A stretch of DNA of 13,619 nucleotides from Acanthamoeba lenticulata (taxonomy: Eukaryota; Discosea; Longamoebia; Acanthamoebidae). The stretch covers positions 1 through 13,619 of the forward strand of contig NAVB01002666.1 in the NCBI GenBank assembly GCA_002179805.1, read 5' to 3'. The notes below the pieces were generated by a model that did no database searches, had not been told where the DNA came from, and saw nothing but the letters and a program-made list of their open reading frames with translations. Shown here piece by piece: positions 7,284 to 13,619 of the stretch. The position numbers and the translations under genes were made by a program. Position 1 is the first letter of the stretch, and each line of letters starts with the position of its first letter.

Positions 7284-9747
7284 TTACCAGAGGGCCAGCT
7301 GCAGGAGGGACGCCAAGGCGCTTGAGGGAGCCGAGGCCGACGACATGGTGGGGGTGTCACCGCCGCTGTCACCGCCGCTGCTGCTGGCGCTGGGATCCTT
7401 TCCGCTGCCGTCGTTCCACATGCTGTTGCGCGTGAACGCGCCAAAGTCCTTCGCGCCCGACGTGAGCCGCCCGCCGACGCGCGGCGTGAGCGCGGCCGCG
7501 TGACGCTTCAACACCTCGTCGAAGCTCAGCTTGGCCCATTCGGCGTTGGTCAGCTGCTGCAGGCCCTGCGGGCCGTACTGCGGGTCGCCCTGCGCAAAGA
7601 CCTGGGCGGCCAGCGTGCTGTTGGCCGTGTTGAACAACGTGCTCGCCGCGTCGATCGTGATCGAGGCCGGCTTGGTCTTGTTCCCGCCGAGGTACGCGTT
7701 AAAGGACGGCGAGCCGCGGTCGGACCACCACATGTAGAGGCTCGACAGGCTGCCTCCGCCAGGCGAGTACATGCTGGGCATGTCCACGCCCATGAGGTCG
7801 CATGCCGGGCCGCCGTTGGGGGCGTTGGGAATGTCGGGCGTGCCGCGCAGGTCGATGACGTTGGGGTAGTTGAAGCCGGCGGTGTTCAAGTTGTAGGTGC
7901 CCACGCCGCCCGTGCCGGTGCCCAGCGTCATGACGATCGCATCGTTCTGCCTGGCGCTGAGCAGCGAGCCGTTGGCAAACTGGAGGAACATGGGGCTCGA
8001 GACGGGCGCGTCGCCCGACAGGAACTGTGTCACCGTGAGCGTCGACCCGACGATAGTGCCCTTGAAGTAGCTCCACGAGATCTCGGATGGGAGCATCGTC
8101 ACCATGGACGCCGTGTAGGCCTTGATCGACGCCTTGCCGGCCAGGCCGCGGAGCCAGAGGACGTCGCGCATCCAGCCCGTGTAGGCCATGCCGTTGACGT
8201 TGAGATCGGTCAGGGGCGCCGTGTGGATGACGCCCGGCGCCGCCTTCAGGCTCTTGTCGAGCACGTACTGCCCGATGATCTGGCCCGTGGTCGAGCCCGA
8301 GGTGACTTGGACGAGCTGGTTAAAGTTGTAGCCGCGCAGCCAAGTGTACGGGACGAGCGGCCGTTGCTCGCGGATCTTGGTGATGGTGAGCACGTTGCCC
8401 GACTGGTCCGAGTAGGTGCCAAAGGTGGCGTTGTTATCGATGTAGCCCTCGTAGATGCCCGGCGTGCCGGTGAAGAAGCCCTGCGCGGCGCCGTTGCCCT
8501 CGGCCTTGTACATCTGGTGGCGCGTGAAGCTCAGGCTCTGCGGCGAGGCCCCGTCGGCCACTTGGATGTGGTCGATGTGAAGGCCGTTATTGCGCCTCGG
8601 CCCGATGGTGGCGCAGTCGGTAAAGGACATGTTCTTCGAGTTGCCGATCCAAAGGGCGTTGTTGTAAAACTCCCGCATGCGGAAGCGCTTGACAGCGATG
8701 TTGATGTTCTGCGTGGCCTGGTGGTCGTAGATGCCGGTGTCCATGCCCCTGGCGAAGAAGTCGGTGGCCTCGCAGTTGACGCACCCGGCAAAGCGGATGG
8801 CGGCCGCGCCGGCCGCCGTCTTCATGTTGAACGTGGCATTGCACGACCGCACAACCATGTTGGTTGCCTTGCTGAAGATGATCACGGCCGGCGTGCCAAC
8901 GTAGCCCACGAAGTTGCCCGTGAAGGAGATGCCCGTAACGACCACGTTGGACCCCGTGTCGAAGCCCAGCGAGATCATGCCGCCCGGCCGCGTCGGGTCG
9001 GCGTGCTTGAAGGTGACCGTCTTGCTGAACTTGAGCGCGTAGAAGCTCGTGGACAGGTTCGTGCGGTCGATGCCCGTGGAGAGGAGCACGGTGTCGCCCT
9101 CCCACGAGCCCGGATTGTTGGCGGCGCTGCCGAGGATCTGGGCCGAGGGGGCGTCGTAGGTGCCCAAGTTGGCCGCGCGCGGCTGGATGGTGATGGTGAG
9201 GTAGGCCGACTTGAAGGCCTTGTTGTCGGCCGTCATGGCCTCGACGAGGAACTTGTACGGGCCGAGGTTGAGGTTGGCCGTGTCGCCCGCGGCCGAGGGG
9301 GTCGGCGTCATGGCGTCGGTGCCCTCGTTGACCCAGTTCGCCGGGAAGGTCCAGTGCGCGGCCGAGGCGTTGGTCATGGCTGACGTGATCCGCCAGCGGG
9401 CCGGTTTGCTGCTCGTCGAGGGAAGAAGGCCCAGGCCCGAGTAGGGGGCAGCAAAGGTTGAAGAGTCGCCTCGCGCGCTGAGACGCACGGCACCGCGACC
9501 GGCGGGGGTCAGGGCGCCAAAGAGGATGCTCGTGTCCTGAAGCACGAGAAGATCAGCTCTCGCGCTTAGGCTATTGAGATCATCTCGTTCGACCTAATAA
9601 GTTGAAAAATAAAATAAAAAATAAGTCTTAAAGTTCAGATCGAAATATCTTAGGAGAGCAAAAGGTAAGATGTGTGACCTCCAAGGCAGCACTAGGGCCG
9701 GCCAGCAGCACGACGGCCAACACAATGGTCGCAACGAAGCGCTGCAT
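7284..9747 (-). CDS. Large secreted beta-helix protein, probable GPI anchor (2 exons)
   Basis: Exon 1 runs 9747-9679 and exon 2 runs 9536-7284, joined across a 142-nt intron (GTCACA to TGCTTCAG), giving 773 residues. Exon 1 encodes only the signal peptide (hydrophobic core ATIVLAVVLLAGPSAA); without it the long frame would lack a credible N-terminus. Residues about 145-410 have the alternating short strands and Asn/Gly turns of a right-handed beta-helix, including VVVTGISFTGN, GIYDHQATQNINIAV and GLHIDHIQVADG, the HxDxxQ-type motif common in bacterial beta-helix enzymes. The segment GTGTGGVGTYNLN further on is also of bacterial or phage flavour. The C-terminus is Ser/Gly/Asp-rich, then ends ALASLLQLALW, a likely GPI signal. 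Polysaccharide binding or cleavage is plausible but not shown. The gene converges on the 16-exon beta-helix gene with 101 bp between stops. Near absence of introns and long uniform GC-rich coding suggest acquisition by transfer. Confidence 0.83.
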
Positions 9748-9804
9748 GAAGGCGGGAGTTGTGTGTTGTTTGTTTGAGGCTGGTCGGAGAATGGGCCCAA
9801 GCTC

Positions 9805-9812
9805 TATTTATT
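9805..9812 (-). promoter_or_regulatory. TATA-like element of the large beta-helix gene
   Basis: On the minus strand AATAAATAG lies about 58-65 nt upstream of the ATG at 9747. It is the only TATA-like sequence at a sensible distance; the match is partial. Confidence 0.35.
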
Positions 9813-10201
9813 GTGTGCGGGATCGGCTTCAATTAAGTCTGGCTCACCGCCATTGGCCAGATATCGACTCAACCAACTTTAACAGGTTGATGTCTCAACT
9901 CCTGTAGGTTGGTCACGTCCGAAAAACACCGCCTCGGACCCTATGGGGACCACTCTCACATAAAAAGTGTAATTCAGTCAACTGTGTCAAGAGGGTTGCG
10001 TGATGTCATCCAACCAATGGGCCTTCTAAAGATATCCTGCATTCTGTGCAATCCAAAGAATGATCACCGCAAGCGAAAGAGAGAAGGAGCGATGTGCCAC
10101 AAGCCTTGCGACCGTTGGTGGAGAGGTGGACTATGCAGGTCTTAATGAGCGGGGACCACAGAGTGAAGGCAGCAGTGGGCTTGAAGGCGCCAAGCCAATT
10201 T

Positions 10202-10207
10202 TTTATT
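10202..10207 (-). terminator. Poly(A) signal AATAAA of the LRR gene
   Basis: On the minus strand AATAAA lies 39 nt past the TGA of the LRR pseudokinase gene (stop 10249-10247), within a short A-rich run. Confidence 0.55.
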
Positions 10208-10246
10208 TGGGCGACGTTGGATGGTCGTGTTCATGAGGTGCAGCCT

Positions 10247-12766
10247 TCAGGGCGTTGAGGCGCTGGGCACGTCGCGCAACGCGTTGGCAATGTTGGCCAG
10301 CATGGCTTGCAACTGGTACAACCCGGCCGGGCCCTGTACGCTCGCCAGTTTAGCACGTCCAAAGGTGTGGGCTTATGCGACTTGAGTACCGTCAAGTTGG
10401 ATGGATTCACATCTTCCTCTTCATCGTCCTCTTCATCCTCCTCACCATCGCTGTCATCGGAGAAGAGATCCTTTTGGCTCGCCTGCCAGTAGTGCTCCCG
10501 CTTCTGCTCCCTCTTGACCCGACGCAGCGGCAGGGCCAAGGCCTGCACGCGCTCCTGCGTCTGCGTGAACAGATTCACCAAGTTGCTCAGGGTCTCCTCG
10601 TCCAGCTCTTCTTCCTCTTCTTGGTCCCCTTCGTTCCGGGCCAGATCGGGCACGAGGTGCGGCCCAAAGTCCTCGAGGGACAGGCCATGCCGCGCGTCGA
10701 GGCGCGTCCGCTCGTGGCCCAGCCAGAAACACAGCCAAATGACATCGTGCAGCGCCGGCCGCCGCGCGCCGCGCTTCAGCGCCTTTGGCGCGGTCGCGGC
10801 TGCAGCCGCGGCGGCGTTGGCCCTGCGCCCGCCGGTGGACGACTTGGGCGTCTCCCACTCCCAAGTCCACTCGAGCAGCTGCCGCACCGCCAGCGGCAGC
10901 GCCAACAACGGCAGCCGCCGAGGCCGACGGCCTCCTGCCGAGGCAGCTGCGGAACCAACAACATCAACAAAGAGCTCGTGGAGGAGGAGGCCTACGGCAT
11001 AGACCATCGTCGAAGAGGATGAGGATGAAGATGGGAGTGGGGTTAGGGCCCAGCGCGGGCGAGGCTCGAGGCCCCACGTCAGGTCGAGCGGGTCGCGCGG
11101 ACGTGCGGCGCGTTGCTTGTGCCGCCGCTCGGCCAATCGCAGCTCGGGCGAGACAACCGTCGACTCGTCGGAATCGGCTGGCCAGGTCGAGCCACACAGC
11201 ATCACGCGGCCGTCCTCCAACATCTGTTTTACATATATAAAAATATAAAACAATAATTAATAAAAATGAGTATTTTTATTAATTTATTATTAAAAATTAA
11301 TGAAAACGTACCATCCAGTTGTGGCTGTGTTGAATGTCGCGGAAGAGAAGGGCGGGAAGCGACGCGCGGGTGACGTCGTCCATCACGTCGTCGCCGAGCT
11401 CGTCCAGCTGCGACAGCAGCGCATCCACGGCCTCGGCCGCATGATAGGCCAGTTGCGCCCGCTCCGAGCCCTGCGAGGCCGCACGGGCCTGCGCGCGCAG
11501 GGACGTGCACTTTTGCAGGACGAGGCCGGGCGCGTGCGGTGGCGGCCGCAGCCAGAGGCCCAGCAAGGGCGAGTCCTCGCGGCGGTGGCCATAGAGCAGC
11601 TGCAGGACCGAGAACTCGTGGGCGATGGCCTCGACCGGCGTGCCGTCGCGGTACAGCTTGACCGAGCAGCTGCGCTCGACCGCCTCCTCGTCGGCCGACA
11701 GCAGCTTTACCTTGGCCTCGCGCAGCACAAACGGCGCGTCGGCGCTGTGGTCGATGTCTACCTCGACATCGACATCGCCGCCGGTAAGGACCACGGCGTG
11801 CTGCGGGATGAACATGGACTTGCCGCCAAGATGCGGCAGTGTTGCCGGCGCGGCGCGGAGGCGGATCCACGCGACGACGGCCGAAGGGAGCGGGTCGCTG
11901 CGCAGGAAGGCGTGGACGTCGTCCCACGGGTTGTCCACGCACTCGACGGTCTTGAGGCGCTCGCACGCCGCCAGAGAGTCCAGAGGCAGGCTCGACAGCT
12001 GACACCGCCGCACGTCGAGCCGCTTGAGCCTCGCGGCAGCGGAGGCGGGCAAGCAAAGGGCGAGCGAGGTCAGCGACGAGTTGGCCGAGAGGTCGAGCGA
12101 CGTCAGTGACGAGGGCAGGTCGAGGGCCGTCTGGCCGGTGAACGCGTTGTAGGACAGGTCCAACGTGCGCAGCCGCGTCAGGCCGGCCAGCGGGCTCAGG
12201 CCCGGGTCGGCGCCGCCGAGGCTGTTGTGGGTGAGCGACAGCGAGAGGAGCGAGGACAGCGCCCACACGACCGGGGGGACGGCCGCGAAGCGGTTGTGGC
12301 CCAGAAACAAATTCTCGAGCTGCGTGAGGCGCGTAAGCTCGGACGGGAGCTCGGCCAGCTGGTTGCCGCTGAGGAACAGGTTGCGCAGGCGCGGTGCGAA
12401 AGAGGCGGGCTCTGTGAGGAGCGGCGGCACGGCGGTGAAGGCGTTGTGGCTGAGGTTGAGGGTCTCGAGGTTGGACAGGCACGACAGCGCGGCTGGCAGT
12501 GCGGTCAGACGGTTGAGGCTGAGGTCGAGCTCGCGCAGGTGGGCCGCCAGGGAGGGCAGGTAGGGCAGCTCGGCGGGGAGGGCCGTCAGCCGCTGGTTGC
12601 GCGCGACGAGAGCCACCACTTCTACGGGACTGCTGCTGGCATTCTTCTTGTTGCTGTGCTGGCGCCTGACCGCAGCCAAGTGGGACGTGATGTCCGTGGG
12701 GAAGACGCCGTCAGAGAACACGAGCCTCGCCAAGCTCTGGTCGTCGCTCAGGTCTCGCACATCCAT
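10247..12766 (-). CDS. Leucine-rich-repeat protein with C-terminal pseudokinase domain (3 exons)
   Basis: Exons 12766-12312 and onward are 12766-11312, 11223-10390 and 10333-10247, giving 791 residues. Residues about 50-280 hold roughly nine LRRs of the LxxLxLSxNxLxxLP type, closed by an LRR cap (ECVDNPWDDVHAFL). From about 325 a kinase-like fold follows: CSVKLYRDG with Lys370 in the VAIK position, HEFSVLQLL with Glu384 as the helix-C glutamate, LLFRDIQHSHNWM (473-485) as catalytic loop, EDGRVMLCGS (488-497), MVYAVGLLLHELF (558-570) as helix F and DVIWLCFWLGHERTR (about 644-659) as helix H. HRD is FRD, the DFG motif is CGST, and there is no glycine-rich loop, so catalysis is doubtful: a TKL-type pseudokinase, probably a scaffold. 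Ser, Ala and acidic runs follow. Intron 1 (88 nt, almost pure A/T) sits in the catalytic loop. Intron 2 (56 nt) restores the end AMLANIANALRDVPSASTP. ATG 12766 was chosen because upstream sequence in that frame is AT-rich and antisense to the next gene. Confidence 0.82.
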
Positions 12767-12866
12767 CAAGCACAATGGACAGTCAAGAAAATGACGAAAA
12801 CAGACCGAAAAATAAAATGAAAAGAATTGGCCTTGAAAATCAGATACAGATAAACACAGATCAGAG
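12767..12866. promoter_or_regulatory. Shared 100-bp divergent promoter region
   Basis: The ATG of the LRR pseudokinase (minus) and the ATG of the RPC4-like gene (plus) are 100 bp apart and head to head. The spacer is AT-rich (for example AAAAATAAAATGAAAAG at 12809-12825) compared with both flanking exons, so it must hold both core promoters and leaders. No clear TATA box stands out. Confidence 0.55.
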
Positions 12867-13619
12867 ATGCAGCCAGCAGGTGGTGATGGATCAGGCCCTC
12901 CCCCTTCGTCTTCCTCATCCTCTTCCCCGGCGCCTCGGCCACGGCCGGTGCCGTCGAAATTCGGAACGCTTCCGATGGCCAATCCTCTCGCCCCCAAGGG
13001 GCCTGAGCGCTTGGTCTCCTTACGCCAGGGCGGCCCACCCGCCTCGGGCGCCCCTGCCCCTCGTAAATTCACGCCGAATGTGAAGATGGAGAGGAAGAAG
13101 ACTACGTACGTGCATTTGAGCCTCAATTAGATGCCGATTGCTGACATCATTTTCGATCAAGCAGCGCGGAACCGGTTGTAATTCCGCCCATGTTGCAGAA
13201 CATCAAAACCGAAACGCAGGACACCCGCAAGCGTGTGCGCCAATTCGTGCCCAAAGTCAACACACAACGAACGGTTCGCATCGCTCAAGCCCCAACCCAA
13301 GTAGAATCATTCCTTAGTAATTCCTCTTGGGCACACAGGTGAGCTACGCGGCCGGTATGCCGGCCTCGGTCATCAGCCCGTTTGGCGCGGGCGCCGCGCC
13401 CACGCGCGAGTTCAGGGCCACCGCCGTGGGCGGACCCGTTGGTACGTCCTTCGCCCCGCGCTTTGCCTGGTCCTTAGCCACCGGCCTGCAGGCAGCTCTT
13501 CCTAGAGCTCATTGGTGTTGTTGTTGTTTTTTTGACGCTCATCCTCTCTCCGCTCGGGTGCAGTACAAAAGCGACGAAAGGGACAGGTCACGGCCATGGA
13601 GGACATCGACCCACACAAC
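12867..13619 (+). CDS. RNA polymerase III subunit RPC4-like protein (5' part, 4 exons)
   Basis: Exons 12867-13105, 13162-13255, 13339-13441 and 13564->13619 join in frame to 164 residues and run off the window. The N-terminus is low complexity (Gly/Pro, a seven-Ser run, Pro/Arg). It then has RLVSLRQG followed by RKFTPNVKMERKKT, which resembles the N-terminal block of RPC4/Rpc53 (KFTPN followed by basic residues). RPC4 pairs with RPC5 on RNA polymerase III and helps termination and reinitiation in the nucleus. Its conserved domain is C-terminal and lies outside the window, so the assignment rests on one short block and remains tentative; another basic nuclear protein is possible. Later exons encode basic segments such as TRKRVRQFVPK and QKRRKGQV. 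Introns are 56, 83 and 122 nt; donors 1 and 3 are GTACGT. Confidence 0.6.

Larger units (their letters stand above)
9748..10246. other. Intergenic stretch, about 500 bp
   Basis: It lies between the start of the large beta-helix gene and the end of the LRR gene, both on the minus strand. It holds the promoter of the former and the poly(A) signal of the latter. The rest (about 9820-10190) is of middling GC content with no splice-consistent coding segment, domain or repeat visible to me. Confidence 0.6.

Noticed and set aside
7500..9383. 627-codon open frame on the plus strand opposite the large beta-helix gene
   Set aside because: Composition (Arg, Val, Gly, Ala, His, Asp) is typical of the complement of a GC-biased gene. 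It has no domain or signal peptide, while the minus frame has clear beta-helix motifs.
9840..9925. Short CAACC/GGTTG inverted repeats in the intergenic region
   Set aside because: The arms are only about five bases and imperfectly placed, which is expected by chance.
10231..10333. Unspliced C-terminus of the LRR protein ending at 10231
   Set aside because: The read-through end is Cys/Pro-rich and unlike the rest. A well-formed 56-nt intron gives a smoother continuation in another frame.
11229..12482. 417-codon minus-strand frame overlapping the LRR gene
   Set aside because: It is an out-of-frame shadow rich in Arg, Pro and Ala. The other frame shows regular leucine-rich repeats and kinase motifs.
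12767..13126. N-terminal extension of the LRR protein upstream of ATG 12766
   Set aside because: The extension crosses the AT-rich intergenic spacer and reads antisense through exon 1 of the RPC4-like gene. It gives Phe-rich and low-complexity sequence with no LRR or other homology.
1..13619. CRISPR array, transposon, rRNA/tRNA or integrated viral segment
   Set aside because: I saw no regularly spaced repeats, terminal repeats, transposase or viral capsid motifs, and no cloverleaf or rRNA-like sequence. The intron-rich context points to ordinary nuclear DNA.

Overview
The window reads as nuclear DNA of a free-living amoebozoan, most likely Acanthamoeba or a close relative. Coding exons are GC-rich with strong third-position GC bias. 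They are broken by many short introns (about 40-140 nt), some very AT-rich. Genes are densely packed on both strands, and the families present (F-box/WD40, leucine-rich-repeat kinase-like, secreted beta-helix proteins) suit such an organism. The species name is inference; the intron-exon structure is read directly from the sequence.

Layout. (1) <1-1533, +: the 3' part of an F-box/WD40 protein of the Cdc4/Fbxw7 type, eight exons carrying exactly seven WD40 repeats. (2) 1810-2187, +: a small secreted cysteine-rich protein behind a TATA box. (3) 2188-3377: a poorly coding stretch with a doubtful small gene (2736-3044) and a possible exon remnant on the minus strand. (4) 3378-4382, +: an intronless secreted cyanophycinase-like peptidase (family S51). 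(5) 4620-7182, +: a secreted right-handed beta-helix protein that I resolve into 16 exons. (6) 9747-7284, -: a second, larger secreted beta-helix protein in only two exons, convergent with the previous gene. (7) 12766-10247, -: a three-exon leucine-rich-repeat protein with a C-terminal kinase-like domain that appears catalytically dead. (8) 12867->13619, +: the 5' part of a gene resembling the RNA polymerase III subunit RPC4, divergent from gene 7 across a 100-bp shared promoter region.

Four consecutive confident genes (2, 4, 5, 6) start with signal peptides, and three end in a hydrophobic tail that could be a GPI-anchor signal. The middle of the window is therefore a run of genes for secreted or surface proteins. 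Two of them (peptidase and large beta-helix protein) look bacterial in architecture and have zero or one intron, which suggests lateral transfer. The flanking genes (F-box, LRR pseudokinase, RPC4) are ordinary eukaryotic intracellular proteins. I see no operon-like co-regulation.

Across 28 inferred introns the 5' splice site is not the common GTAAGT but GTRCGY-like, with C at intron position 4 in 23 of 28. Exon boundaries were inferred by hand from splice signals, reading-frame continuity and family motifs, and no transcript evidence was available. I found no rRNA, tRNA, CRISPR array or transposon.
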